Positions 7,420 to 17,854 of a DNA stretch of 46,555 nt are shown here, piece by piece. A program made the position numbers and the translations under genes. How positions within the stretch are numbered: position 1 is the first letter of the stretch; each line of letters opens with the position of its first letter. The stretch comes from Lachnospiraceae bacterium. GTDB lineage: Bacteria; Bacillota_A; Clostridia; Lachnospirales; Lachnospiraceae. The notes under the pieces were generated by a model, which saw only the letters and a list, made by a program, of their open reading frames with translations, had not been told where the DNA came from and did no database searches. Location: assembly GCA_017516285.1 (NCBI GenBank), contig JAFXDD010000034.1, positions 1-46,555 of the forward strand, read 5' to 3'.

Positions 7420-10400
7420 TTACTCTTCATGTTCATCTTTTTTCTTAAATTTGATTAACAGAACTGCAATGCCTGCCAGTGCAATCAATGCTACTACTGC
7501 TATAATACCGAAGAGTGCCAAATTGGAATCATCACCCGTCTTAGTACCATTTGCACTAACTGAACCAACATAGGTATTCGTCACGGTGTGGATCTCCTGA
7601 TTGTAGGATGCGGTGTAGCCTGCCGGTACATTTTTCTCCTCAATAGTCCATACAACCTCTTCGCCGTCGTTTATAGACATTAATATCAAGCCACAAGTCC
7701 AGTTATTTGCTTCGCAAAGCTCGATATCGGATGCGTAAATGCCGTTACAATACAAGCTTACCATAATGCTACTTGGACGCTTGCCTGCTGCATTGTTGTT
7801 GTCATCCCAAATCTTGGTGAAGATGTGAATCTTGTGTTCATCACCCGGTTCCGGATCAGGTTCTGCCGGTACTCCTGGATTTGGAGTCGGTGGTGTGTAA
7901 GTATTTTCAAATACCGGTTCACTCTGGTACTCTACATTTGCTACAAGATTTCCCATCAAATTGTCCTCTACAACTACCTTCACAGTAAATTCTGTGGTAT
8001 CGTAGGTTACATGTTCGATGTTACCCTTCACTTCGCGAATACTGTATTGGTACTCTCCTGCCTTATCAAACATCTGTGGTGCAAAGGTAATATTACCTGT
8101 CGCATCATTTGTTGCCGTTGCTACAACCTTACCGCTTGCGTCAACCAGCTCGAATTCGAAGGCATTTGCTGTAAGCTCTGCATTATGGAGCACCTTCTTT
8201 GCGGAGATGATTGCAGGTGCTACTGACGGATTGTAGGTATTTATAAATACAATTTGGTCATTTGCACTAAGAGTCGTTACCGTTTCATTGCCTTTATCAT
8301 CATAGGTAACCTTGGATATTTCTTTTACATTTCCAATTAATTCTGCACTTGAACCTGCTGTTACCTCAACAATTACACGATATTCCGTATTATCATATGT
8401 AACACCTGTCAATGCATCCTTAGCACTTTCCTTAATTACATAATAATATGTGCCTGCCTTATTTACATCAGAAATATTAAATGTAAATAAATTACCCTGA
8501 TTCTCTACACTATCTTTTAAAGTGCCGATTGTCCATTTATCAGCTGCAGTATTTACAGTAGCTTCATACAATTCAAATGTAAACTTATCATCTTCTACTG
8601 CCATATTTGCACCCGTTGTATTCTGGAATACTTTATGGCCCTTCAAAGTAAACAATGCATTACTTAACTTATAAGTATTATCAAAAGTAATATCCGTTAC
8701 TGAAACTGGATTATCCAATTTCACGCCATTTGCTCCGATAATCTTCGTGATATTCTGTGAAGCAGTCAGTGTCGGATTTGTCGGATTCGTTGTTTTATCA
8801 TAGGTTATTGTTACATCTACTTTATATACTGACTTATCATAAATCATGCCCGGGATTGCAGATGCCGGAATGATTTCCGCTACATAATAAGTATCTACCT
8901 TTGATGTTACGGTAGTACCCAGGAAGGAATCGTTGTACTGGAAATAGAAGGATGCATCTCCGTTCATATCTGCCATACTGGTCACTTCAACACCTTCAAA
9001 CGTAGCCGGAACTGTACATGCTTCATCAGTAAATAATCCGAACTTGAAGGTATCCATTGAAATTTCAACACCTGTTTCATTTGTAAATTCCTTCTTAACA
9101 CGGATAATATCATCAGCATATACCGTAGTATGAATATTTCTGAAGGAAGCACTATCATTTACTCTACCGTTTACATATACACTGCCTCTAAGCTCTCCGG
9201 TACCATAGTCGGTAACTGTGACCATAATATGATGTTCCGTACTATCATAACTGATTGTATGATCCTCTAACGGCAATTCCTTAAATACATAGTAGAAGGT
9301 ACCTGCTGCATTATAAGTAGGTAATACTACCTCTACAGCATTTTTATCAGATGCACTTGCTGTAATAGCGGGTGTACTATTTGTAATTTCATACTTATCA
9401 TTTGCCTCATAAAGTGCAAACTGGAATCCGCCAACCGGCCATGTAGTAATATCGGTATTCGTTGCATTCTCAATAAATGTCTTGGTGAAGTTAAACTTCA
9501 GTCCGGTTACATCAGTCGGATCGTATACATTAGTAAACTTCAAATCTGCTTCTGCGCTTTCACCAACTTTGGTAATAGATTTTGTTGCAGATAATACACC
9601 CTGACCATTATCGGTCACAGTAATCACTACCTGATATACAGTCGAATCGTAACTCATGGTTCCGATTACTTTTTCACCTTCTTTGTACTCAATCTCACCC
9701 GGAATTTCCTTGATGTAGTAAGTATATGTTCCTGTTGAAGCATACTCAAAGTCAAAGGAGAATGCACCGGAAATTGCTGCAGATTTTGCTTCCGTCTTTC
9801 CGGTTGCATCTGCTACCGGTGTTGTACAGGAATCATCATTGTATAAACCGAAAGTAAACTCATCCGCTGTTATGTTCTTTCCTGTCACATCCTTGTCACC
9901 ATTAATAGTGATCTTTGCTTTTTCACGGATTGTGTAAGTATTTTCAAATGCAATCTGATTACCGGTTCCACCAACTTCGTTGATGGTGATAGATTTAATT
10001 ACCAATTTTGCTTGTGCTGTTTCACCTTCTTGAAGTGCTTCTTCATGAGGTACTACATGCACTGTCACATGATATTCTGTATCATCATAGGTTATAGCCG
10101 GATTTGTACCAGGCACTTCCTTTACTACATAGTAGTAATGACCAACTTTGGTATATCTTTCTACATCTGTAAATTTAATACTACCAGCGTTGTTATTTAC
10201 GGTCTGTAATGCTGTTGCATTATTTGCTACTGCAAAATCAGCATTTGTCTTATAAATAGCAAAAGCAAAATCCTTTGCCATACTAGCAGGACCGTTAAAC
10301 ACCTTTGTACCTGTGATTTCTACAGGAGTTGCTACCGTATCCAAAGCATATGTATTGTCAAATACTGCAACGTTCCCAGCAACTGCTGTCCAAGATTCTC

Positions 10401-13400
10401 CGACCTTTTCTTTAATTGTCGTAGCAGCAGTAAAACCAATAGCATCATCACCTGTTACATTTATTTCAACCTGATATATGGTTGGATCGTAAGTCATACC
10501 GACTATATCACCCGCTATTTCTTTCAGATAATATATATGTGGTTCTACAGTTGTCGAATTATACACTCTGTTGATAACCGCAGTACCACCCACACCAGAA
10601 GATACCGTCACCGGATCAGGATTAGGGCCATCAAACACCTTTTGCTCACAAGCTTCATCTATGTATAAACCAAATACAAAATCACTCTTACTGATTTCTA
10701 CACCTGTTTCATTTATCAAGTTCTTACTGATATTAATCGTTGCTACTGCCTGATGATAAATATTTGTAAAGTTTGCATTATTTAATGTAATTGTATATGC
10801 ATCACCAGTTCCACTTACTGTTACAATATCACTTGCCGTAACTTCCAAATATCCATCCATGTCAGCATCTGCTACAGTAACACGGAAATTATAGACAGTA
10901 TTGTCATATGCCATACCAGCAATTTTATGCTCTGCGTCCGGTTCCACTTCAATAACTCTGTAATAATGGATACCCGGAGTAGCATACTCAAAAGTCGTAT
11001 TGATACTGAAATTCGAATTTGTCTTGGTTGCAGTACCTGTTGCACCTTCAACATTCTGCCAGCCGCTTACATACTCCTGTAACTGGAATGCGAAACTATC
11101 CGCATCCTCCCATTCCCTGCCAGAGATCGTTTTTGTTCCAGTAATACTAAGTGTAGTAGCATTCTTATCACTTACAGTATATTCATTCACCAAATCAGCC
11201 CGTACCGTTTGGTCAGAAATAATTGTTCCAGTCAGGCTAGCTGTATCTGTCTTCTGTTCGAAACCTGTAGGTATTTTATCTACTGTCTCTGTAACCGTAT
11301 ACTCTGTATTTTCCGGGATTCCCTTAATAGTTACAGAATCTTCATGCCCTAATTCCAGTGTAATTTTTCCGCTGCCGTCTGTTGTTAATTTTCCAGCAAC
11401 AGCAGTACCATTATTTACAGTACCGGTTGCATCAAATTCTTTAGATGCATTACCAGCACCTAACTCTACAACAACTTCAAATACTTTCTTCGGAACTACA
11501 TACTCATCACCATAGTCATGAGTAACAGTCTTAGTAACCACCAAATCACCCATATGAGAACTTGCAGTATTTACAAAGGTAACCGGATTTAAAGTATACT
11601 CTATAATAGTTCCACTTGCTGTGCCTGTAACTTCTTTCACGCGATAGCTCTCGTGCCTCTGCTCTGTTACTGTATAGGTAGTACCGGTCTCTAATCCTAT
11701 AATATAAATAGTTTCAGCGTTTTTTACATCAACAGTGACAGTTTTATTATCAGTACTCACTACGTGTCTACCAACTAATTCTTTACCATCTGCATCAAGA
11801 ATTTTTAGCGTAGCAGGTACTTCCTTATTTGTTAATGTAATATCAAACTTAAACGTCTCCGTTCCTGCTGCCACCGCAGCATCATCAATCGTCTTGGAAA
11901 GCTTGATGCCCTGCGCAGAATACATTATCAAACGTCCATTATTACCAAGAAAATCATAAATATGATAATCCTCTGATGCACTAGTCGGATGAATTAACAC
12001 CGGATAATCATAATAGGTAAGGGTACCTGTTATATTATCGTTATTTTCAGCAATATCTTTTTTCTCAACACGATGGCGTGCAATCTGCTGATAAATCTGA
12101 CCGGCAGGAATATACCAGCCCTTGTCATCCTTTGTAATCGCAAGATCTCCTGTCGCAGCCAGTACGGCGGAGTCAACCGGAACGTATTTATAGCTTATCT
12201 CAGCATTTGTAGAACCGGATACCGTTGTCTTTATAATTCTGTATCTGTGATAATACCCGTCGCCTGTAGGTGCTGCCGTACCTGTATATAAAGTACCGCT
12301 TTCATCAGAATAAATGTAACTGTCTTCTGTATAATAATATCTCTCATTTTCTAATGAAGGATGGTAATGAGAAACTACTGCCAAATGGTTGTTCGGATCC
12401 AGTTTATCTGTTACACCGCTGCCATCCAGAATATGTCCTACACCCCAACGGTTAGAATAAAAAGCATATCCTACTGTATTGTTATTGCCGTCCTTAACCG
12501 GATGCGTATGGCTCTCTTTTGCCATATACTTCATGAGGTTAATTTCATTAATTTCATCTAAGATTCCTACTTCAAACAATAAACGGATAGGTGACTCTTC
12601 GTCCATTGTAAGTTTCACTTCTGTTGCAGTATCGAAACTGTTACTATTTACTTCTACCGTATATTTCGTCATCGGCACCAGACTTGCTGGAACCTTGAAA
12701 ATCACACATTCTTCACCGGTCGTAATATCTTTATGAACCTGGACGATAATATACATCATGTCGCCACCTTCTACATGGCCGTATTCCTCATCCAATTCTC
12801 CATAGAAGAAATAGCACTTATTCAAATACTTTGTGCCTTCCGGGTAGTTCAATGCAGTATGTGCTTTTGTATCCCAGTGTCCCAAATAATTGCCGGATGC
12901 ATCTGCATACCATCCAATAAAATGATCCTGTGTAAGCTGATTGTCAGTTGAACGCCATGCCGTTGCAAGAAGTGCTCTCGCCTGATCATTTCTGATGTTC
13001 AAACGCTCCTGTACTGATACCAAAAACTCTTCACCGTATTCAGTCCAGGTAGAAGCATTACCAAATTTGTCTGTTTGTGTCAATGCATTGGTAAATGCAG
13101 CACCGGTAAACAATACCTCTCCGATTACAAGGCCCTTCATGCTCTTTACTTCCACATACCTGCCAAGTTCATCTTCAAAAGTAATGTAGCCGTCCAACTC
13201 ATATTCTCCGCTTTCTACCAAGGTAGGATAATACTTGGACTGAATTACAATCTGTGAAACAATTTTATCAAAAGCTTCTAACAATCCGCTTGTATTAGAA
13301 GCCGGAAAATACTGATCTGAATAATATCTATTGGCAGTTAATGTATCCGTAGCAGATTCTACACGGGTAATTGTATTATTACCATAACTATAATCGGCTA

Positions 13401-14580
13401 TCTGACTGTTTACAGCAGTACTCTCATACTTTGTCCACCATCCGCTTACTGTATCGGAGGTATTATTCAAAGGGTCAAGCACTCGTCTTGCTTCCGCATG
13501 TTCCACATCATAACCCAGTGTATAAAACAGACTTTCCCGACCATACTTCTTTTCAATCTGACTACGTAAATGTGCAGCAGTAAGCTGTGCCGGAAATACC
13601 AAATAATCACTAATACTGTTGGCGGTTCCGTTACCGAGATTTCGGTTATTATTCGTAGCCTGTGTATAGTTTGTAGCACCACGGGTAGGTGCACCGTCAG
13701 ACATCAGTACTACAATTGGAATACGCTTAGTACCCCCCTGAATCAGACCGGTTTCAATCTCTGTGTCTTCAACAGCTTCAAACAAAGTCTCTGCCTGATA
13801 CATACCGCCCTGAATATAGGTTGAACCACCGGTATTAATATATCTGTTTACTGTATTATTGCTACTATCTGTTACATTATAGGTTGTACTACCATAACCA
13901 CCCCAGCTTATGGTTCTGGCTGTACGAATCTGTCTACCTGTCTGCGGACCGTAACTTTGATTACTCGCAATTTCTAAATAAACATTATATGCGTCCTCTC
14001 CGTATCCTGCTGTTTTGGTTGTGGTATAACGATCAATCGGAAGCAGTACACTGGCATCCGTACCATACACAACTACACCAACTCTATTGTGCAAGTTTAA
14101 ATTTAATAACTCATCAATCGCCTTATTTGTTGCCTCTACCATTGAAGTCAATTCACTGGATTCCATACTGTTGGAAACATCAAGAATCAAAACAGTATCA
14201 GAAGGCAAATTAGAATAACCCAACACCTCTTTTGTAGCCCCCAGTGCCGACAAAGATACAAGGAAATTATCATCTGCAATAGAAATTGTAGCATCTGCAC
14301 CTGTACTGTCTTTGCTTATTTCGAACTTACTTGTTAAAGAATCACTCTTTGTAAATACAGATTTATCTGTCCATACCGCTCCGGCATACTCTGTACTATC
14401 TGATTTAAAGTAATCCTTGTAGCTCCAAATTGCATCGGCATCGGCAATATACTCCTTACCGGCTACACTGCTTAATGCCACATCATGACTTACTGCATCT
14501 GCATATACCGGCATTACACTTGTCGGTATCATGCTGACAAGCAGCGCCAATGATAAAATTGTTGAAATGATTTTTTTCAT
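7420..14580 (-). CDS. Giant cell-surface adhesin: VWA domain plus repeated pilin-type isopeptide domains
   Basis: The 2386-residue protein has a signal peptide (about 1-30, ending VYADA). A von Willebrand A domain follows with MIDAS motif DVSNS at about 135-139. Then comes a long array of Spy0128/Cna-B-like beta domains. I count about ten, each starting with a motif such as ITGTK, INGDK or ISAKK, containing F-x-F-x-L-Y, then YYxxKE, and ending near F-x-N-x-Y. Those Lys, Glu and Asn positions usually form internal isopeptide bonds. A Pro-rich stretch, a last Cna-B-like domain, a membrane helix (about 2354-2377) and a KFKKK tail end it. The expected LPxTG is replaced by NGTKTGD. A LuxR-type gene lies 68 bases upstream. 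ATG 14580 suits the GGAGGGG site better than ATG 14583. Confidence 0.9.
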   Translation of the reverse strand: MKKIISTILSLALLVSMIPTSVMPVYADAVSHDVALSSVAGKEYIADADAIWSYKDYFKSDSTEYAGAVWTDKSVFTKSDSLTSKFEISKDSTGADATISIADDNFLVSLSALGATKEVLGYSNLPSDTVLILDVSNSMESSELTSMVEATNKAIDELLNLNLHNRVGVVVYGTDASVLLPIDRYTTTKTAGYGEDAYNVYLEIASNQSYGPQTGRQIRTARTISWGGYGSTTYNVTDSSNNTVNRYINTGGSTYIQGGMYQAETLFEAVEDTEIETGLIQGGTKRIPIVVLMSDGAPTRGATNYTQATNNNRNLGNGTANSISDYLVFPAQLTAAHLRSQIEKKYGRESLFYTLGYDVEHAEARRVLDPLNNTSDTVSGWWTKYESTAVNSQIADYSYGNNTITRVESATDTLTANRYYSDQYFPASNTSGLLEAFDKIVSQIVIQSKYYPTLVESGEYELDGYITFEDELGRYVEVKSMKGLVIGEVLFTGAAFTNALTQTDKFGNASTWTEYGEEFLVSVQERLNIRNDQARALLATAWRSTDNQLTQDHFIGWYADASGNYLGHWDTKAHTALNYPEGTKYLNKCYFFYGELDEEYGHVEGGDMMYIIVQVHKDITTGEECVIFKVPASLVPMTKYTVEVNSNSFDTATEVKLTMDEESPIRLLFEVGILDEINEINLMKYMAKESHTHPVKDGNNNTVGYAFYSNRWGVGHILDGSGVTDKLDPNNHLAVVSHYHPSLENERYYYTEDSYIYSDESGTLYTGTAAPTGDGYYHRYRIIKTTVSGSTNAEISYKYVPVDSAVLAATGDLAITKDDKGWYIPAGQIYQQIARHRVEKKDIAENNDNITGTLTYYDYPVLIHPTSASEDYHIYDFLGNNGRLIMYSAQGIKLSKTIDDAAVAAGTETFKFDITLTNKEVPATLKILDADGKELVGRHVVSTDNKTVTVDVKNAETIYIIGLETGTTYTVTEQRHESYRVKEVTGTASGTIIEYTLNPVTFVNTASSHMGDLVVTKTVTHDYGDEYVVPKKVFEVVVELGAGNASKEFDATGTVNNGTAVAGKLTTDGSGKITLELGHEDSVTIKGIPENTEYTVTETVDKIPTGFEQKTDTASLTGTIISDQTVRADLVNEYTVSDKNATTLSITGTKTISGREWEDADSFAFQLQEYVSGWQNVEGATGTATKTNSNFSINTTFEYATPGIHYYRVIEVEPDAEHKIAGMAYDNTVYNFRVTVADADMDGYLEVTASDIVTVSGTGDAYTITLNNANFTNIYHQAVATINISKNLINETGVEISKSDFVFGLYIDEACEQKVFDGPNPDPVTVSSGVGGTAVINRVYNSTTVEPHIYYLKEIAGDIVGMTYDPTIYQVEINVTGDDAIGFTAATTIKEKVGESWTAVAGNVAVFDNTYALDTVATPVEITGTKVFNGPASMAKDFAFAIYKTNADFAVANNATALQTVNNNAGSIKFTDVERYTKVGHYYYVVKEVPGTNPAITYDDTEYHVTVHVVPHEEALQEGETAQAKLVIKSITINEVGGTGNQIAFENTYTIREKAKITINGDKDVTGKNITADEFTFGLYNDDSCTTPVADATGKTEAKSAAISGAFSFDFEYASTGTYTYYIKEIPGEIEYKEGEKVIGTMSYDSTVYQVVITVTDNGQGVLSATKSITKVGESAEADLKFTNVYDPTDVTGLKFNFTKTFIENATNTDITTWPVGGFQFALYEANDKYEITNSTPAITASASDKNAVEVVLPTYNAAGTFYYVFKELPLEDHTISYDSTEHHIMVTVTDYGTGELRGSVYVNGRVNDSASFRNIHTTVYADDIIRVKKEFTNETGVEISMDTFKFGLFTDEACTVPATFEGVEVTSMADMNGDASFYFQYNDSFLGTTVTSKVDTYYVAEIIPASAIPGMIYDKSVYKVDVTITYDKTTNPTNPTLTASQNITKIIGANGVKLDNPVSVTDITFDNTYKLSNALFTLKGHKVFQNTTGANMAVEDDKFTFELYEATVNTAADKWTIGTLKDSVENQGNLFTFNISDVNKAGTYYYVIKESAKDALTGVTYDNTEYRVIVEVTAGSSAELIGNVKEISKVTYDDKGNETVTTLSANDQIVFINTYNPSVAPAIISAKKVLHNAELTANAFEFELVDASGKVVATATNDATGNITFAPQMFDKAGEYQYSIREVKGNIEHVTYDTTEFTVKVVVEDNLMGNLVANVEYQSEPVFENTYTPPTPNPGVPAEPDPEPGDEHKIHIFTKIWDDNNNAAGKRPSSIMVSLYCNGIYASDIELCEANNWTCGLILMSINDGEEVVWTIEEKNVPAGYTASYNQEIHTVTNTYVGSVSANGTKTGDDSNLALFGIIAVVALIALAGIAVLLIKFKKKDEHEE

Positions 14581-14651
14581 CATTTACCCCTCCTTTTAAA
14601 TTTCTTAAGTATAATAATTAAATCATTTTTATCCTGTGTTATTAAAATTTG

Positions 14652-16121
14652 TTATTTCTTCGGTTCAATCAACCCATACTCCACCGCCTTATCCACGGCC
14701 TGGTGTCGGTTTTTGACCTCCAGCTTGGCGAAGATATGCTTGCAATGCTTTCTGGCAGTTTCCTCAGCCATTCCTGTAATTTCGGCAATTTCACCATTGG
14801 TACGAAAATCTGCCAAGAGTCTCAACACCCTCATTTCCGTCTCGGTCAGAGCCGGTTGCTTGGGAAGCTGACTCTTTAAATATCTCGGATGAATAGCCGC
14901 TACCTTTTCTGTCATGGCAATCACCTTGTCCAGATAAGGGTGCTTGCCCTTTAGGCCCTTGGTCTTTTGATATTGCTTCAACACCTCCAAGACACGAGGT
15001 CCTTCATCTGCCAGCAGGCGGTCATATCTGTACTGCTCGGAAAGTGCCAAAGCCTTTTCCATATGCGCAAATGCTTCTTCCTTTCTGCCGTCTGCGTAAT
15101 CGCTCATAGCCCATATAACATGAAGCTCGCAGGTGTTCATATAACACTTCCCAGCCTCCAGCAATGGCAGCAAGCGGTTTGCAAGTGCTGTCACCATCAG
15201 GTATTTGCCTTGAATAATGTAGGCCTTCATCTTAACCATGTATCGAAACAAATCCAGCATACAAAACTTGCTGTACTCGTCCGGTGCCGCTTCTCGCATC
15301 CACTTGGTCACTTGAGCATAATGACCATCATACATGGCTGCCCAGGCTTCCAGAGCATCAATATTAGGCAAATAAGCCTCCAGGCCTACCTCCTTAATCT
15401 GCTGCCGCAGATTTTTCATCAGGGGCTCAACCACAGCCGCCTGACCATTTAAAACTAATATGTACATTTCTAAGGTCAGAGCTACAAACAAAAGTCGCAT
15501 GTCCTTTTGCTCTCTGAGAAGTGGTATAACACCAACCACATGTACCAGTGCCGTGTAACAATCATCCTCCCAGTATAGCTTCTCCGCCATAGCCACCTCG
15601 AAAATATTTGAGGCCTGCTCACCATACAGGGCCTCTATCAGCTCAAGCGTACCTTCTTTGTCCTCGATAAGCTTTGCCGACTGTGGGGTCACATCCCATA
15701 TACCATTCAAAACGCTGGGACGCCCGGCTGTCAAAGTAAGTCCCGGTCTATAATACTCCCGTTCCTTCAACTCCTTAATAATATCTGCCAATTCCTCATT
15801 GGTAATCCCCGGCACCGTCATCTTGGTCATATACCAATATATACTCCTGTCGGGTATTTTGTCCAGCAACGCACGTGCCTTCTCCAAGTCGCCTTGCAAC
15901 AACAACATTTGTGCCAGCCCACACAATAAAGCCGGGTCCTTCACAAGCTGCTCTTCCGACAATTGCAGAAACCATTTCCGATACTCCCACAAGGCCTGTA
16001 ACGTATACTGACGTCGCCGCAAAACACTTCCCAAAATATCTGCTATAAGATTTTCATCAGTGGTGTGTCTTAATATGCGCAGGTTCTGTCTGTCCTCTAA
16101 GGATAAATATTTAATTTTCAG
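14652..16121 (-). CDS. LuxR-type regulator with TPR-like N-terminal region, probable CTG start
   Basis: The C-terminal 65 residues form a LuxR/FixJ helix-turn-helix (ALTETEMRVLRLLADF, then EIAEITGMAEETARKHCKHI). The rest is a helical TPR-like region like the regulatory part of MalT proteins, with no P-loop ATPase domain. The first standard start in frame is TTG 16034, which lacks a ribosome site. The frame stays open to CTG 16121, which has AGGAGG nine bases upstream, and TAA lies immediately before that site. The CTG start gives 489 residues beginning MKIKYLSLEDRQNLRILRH. It is read toward the adhesin gene and may control it; this link is inferred from position. An alternative is that TTG 16034 is used. 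Confidence 0.75.
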   Translation of the reverse strand: MKIKYLSLEDRQNLRILRHTTDENLIADILGSVLRRRQYTLQALWEYRKWFLQLSEEQLVKDPALLCGLAQMLLLQGDLEKARALLDKIPDRSIYWYMTKMTVPGITNEELADIIKELKEREYYRPGLTLTAGRPSVLNGIWDVTPQSAKLIEDKEGTLELIEALYGEQASNIFEVAMAEKLYWEDDCYTALVHVVGVIPLLREQKDMRLLFVALTLEMYILVLNGQAAVVEPLMKNLRQQIKEVGLEAYLPNIDALEAWAAMYDGHYAQVTKWMREAAPDEYSKFCMLDLFRYMVKMKAYIIQGKYLMVTALANRLLPLLEAGKCYMNTCELHVIWAMSDYADGRKEEAFAHMEKALALSEQYRYDRLLADEGPRVLEVLKQYQKTKGLKGKHPYLDKVIAMTEKVAAIHPRYLKSQLPKQPALTETEMRVLRLLADFRTNGEIAEITGMAEETARKHCKHIFAKLEVKNRHQAVDKAVEYGLIEPKK

Positions 16122-16186
16122 AGGCTCTCCCCTCCTTTAATCCCAAACTATGTAAATAGAATATCCCATGCTTTCTATTCTTTCTT

Positions 16187-16216
16187 ATCTTACCACCCTA
16201 TACTATAATATGTCAA
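16187..16216 (-). promoter_or_regulatory. Promoter of the LuxR-type gene
   Basis: On the minus strand TTGACA (16216-16211) and TAAGAT (16192-16187) are separated by 18 bases. Just upstream of the -35 is ACCCTTTTGGGGT (about 16217-16231), an imperfect palindrome that could be an operator. Nothing else is evident in 16233-16302. Confidence 0.6.
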
Positions 16217-16302
16217 TAACCCCAAAAGGGTATATAAAAATCCATTAAAACATTGATATTATTGAATTTTATTATCATACAGAAAATTCTTTTTTAAAAT
16301 TT

Positions 16303-16351
16303 TTAAAAAAAATACCGACACACTTATTTCCTGATAAGCATGTCAGTATTT
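16303..16351 (-). terminator. Intrinsic terminator of the murQ-murP operon
   Basis: On the minus strand AATACTGACATGCTTAT pairs with ATAAGTGTGTCGGTATT with few mismatches around a short loop. A run of eight T follows (16303-16311). It lies 38 bases past the murP stop. Confidence 0.85.
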
Positions 16352-16388
16352 TGTAGACTTTAACTATTTTATTAATCGCTTTATTTTA

Positions 16389-17852
16389 TTACGCCTCAGC
16401 AACCTCTTCCGGCTTAATGGCGATATTGGTAATCACATAACCCATTACATAACTGATAACCAAAGCGATGGCATAGTAAATCACGCTCCATACAGGACCA
16501 TTCGGACCACCTGTCATAACTGCCAGTGCAATCACACCGGACGGTCCCCAGGTGGTAGAAGCAACCTGCATTGCCATTGCAAAAGCACCACCAAAGCCTG
16601 CTCCAAGACCTGCTGTGATAAACGGTTTACCCATTGGAAGCGTTACACCATAAATAAGGGGTTCACCTACACCAAGCACGCCGGCTGGAAGGGCACCTCT
16701 GATAACAGACTGCATTCTCTTATTGCCCACTTTTTTGGCTTTCCTATAAATCGCAATAGCTGCACCAACCTGACCTGCGCCTGCCATAGCCAGCGCCGGA
16801 TACAGTGTTACAAAGCCCAGACTCTCTAACTGTACCGTATACAAGGCAACCAGACCATGGTGCATACCCATAGCAACCATTGGAAGGAACAACAGAGAAG
16901 CAATATAACCTGCAATAATACGAACGAAAAGAGATTCACTCATACATACAATTTCCACAATCCAGCAAAGGAAGGTAGATACATAACCGGTAGCCGGCAT
17001 AATAAGGAAGATGTATGGTACCAACACGATAATCATTGTTAACAGTGGTGTAACTACAATATCCAGTGCATCCGGAACACGCTTGCGAACCCATTTTTCT
17101 ACCTTTGCAAGCACAAATACGCCAATTACAGCTGCAAGCACACCGCCACGGCCGCTTCTTAAAATAGAATTTAACGGTTGCTCCATATCATACAGGCCAA
17201 CTGTCTTTGCGATGGTGTCAATACCGCCCAATGTGGTAATCATACCAAGCATACCACCCAGGATAGGTGTGGCACCAAATTTTTCAGCCGCACGATAGCC
17301 TGCCCATGCAGTCAGATAGGTCAGGAAGGCCTGATTAATCAAGGTCAATATACTGTGAATGCTCGTCAAAACTGCATTATCGGTATATGTAGGTACTAAC
17401 TGAGCAAGTAACGTTGCCAGACCGGAACAAATACCTGCTGCAATAACACCCGGAATAAGCGGAACAAATATTTCTCCAAAGGTCTTTAACAAGTTCTTGA
17501 ATTTGCTCTGCTTCTGGCCTGCCTTTACAGCCGCCTTATTCGTCTGCCAATCATTCTGAGTAGAAGTGGCATTCGCTGTACCTTCTGCATCTGCAGAAGC
17601 CGGTATACCCATGGATGCACAAATATCAGCGCATTTTCTGCATTTTCCGGGTCCTACTACTACTTCTACGTAGCCAGTCTTATCATGGACAATACCCATA
17701 ACACCTTCAATACCTTTTAATGCCGCATCATTAATCCCGGCATCCTCCTTCACATCAATGCGAAGTCGTGTCATACAATTGGTAGCAGCCAAAACATTAT
17801 CTCTGCCACCCACTTTTTCAAGAATTACTTTTACAAGCTCTTCGTTCGTCAT
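16389..17852 (-). CDS. murP: PTS enzyme IIBC, probable N-acetylmuramic acid transporter
   Basis: This is a membrane phosphotransferase permease that imports and phosphorylates its sugar. An EIIB domain comes first, with the phosphorylated Cys in TNCMTRLR at about residue 26. A linker and a polytopic EIIC domain of the glucose/sucrose superfamily follow, with the substrate-region motif GVGEPLIYGV. No EIIA domain is fused, so a shared EIIA is needed, as for MurP. Substrate assignment rests on the overlapping upstream murQ, which acts on N-acetylmuramate 6-phosphate. Starts at GTG 17858 (overlapping the murQ stop) or ATG 17852 are possible; ATG 17852 has better spacing from AAGGAGA and gives 487 residues. 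Confidence 0.85.
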   Translation of the reverse strand: MTNEELVKVILEKVGGRDNVLAATNCMTRLRIDVKEDAGINDAALKGIEGVMGIVHDKTGYVEVVVGPGKCRKCADICASMGIPASADAEGTANATSTQNDWQTNKAAVKAGQKQSKFKNLLKTFGEIFVPLIPGVIAAGICSGLATLLAQLVPTYTDNAVLTSIHSILTLINQAFLTYLTAWAGYRAAEKFGATPILGGMLGMITTLGGIDTIAKTVGLYDMEQPLNSILRSGRGGVLAAVIGVFVLAKVEKWVRKRVPDALDIVVTPLLTMIIVLVPYIFLIMPATGYVSTFLCWIVEIVCMSESLFVRIIAGYIASLLFLPMVAMGMHHGLVALYTVQLESLGFVTLYPALAMAGAGQVGAAIAIYRKAKKVGNKRMQSVIRGALPAGVLGVGEPLIYGVTLPMGKPFITAGLGAGFGGAFAMAMQVASTTWGPSGVIALAVMTGGPNGPVWSVIYYAIALVISYVMGYVITNIAIKPEEVAEA

Positions 17853-17854
17853 AA

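Noticed and set aside
7825..14213. Many plus-strand open frames opposite the adhesin gene
   Set aside because: They lack ribosome sites, have odd composition (runs of Cys, Tyr, Ser) and mirror the repeats of the minus-strand gene, which has clear domains throughout.
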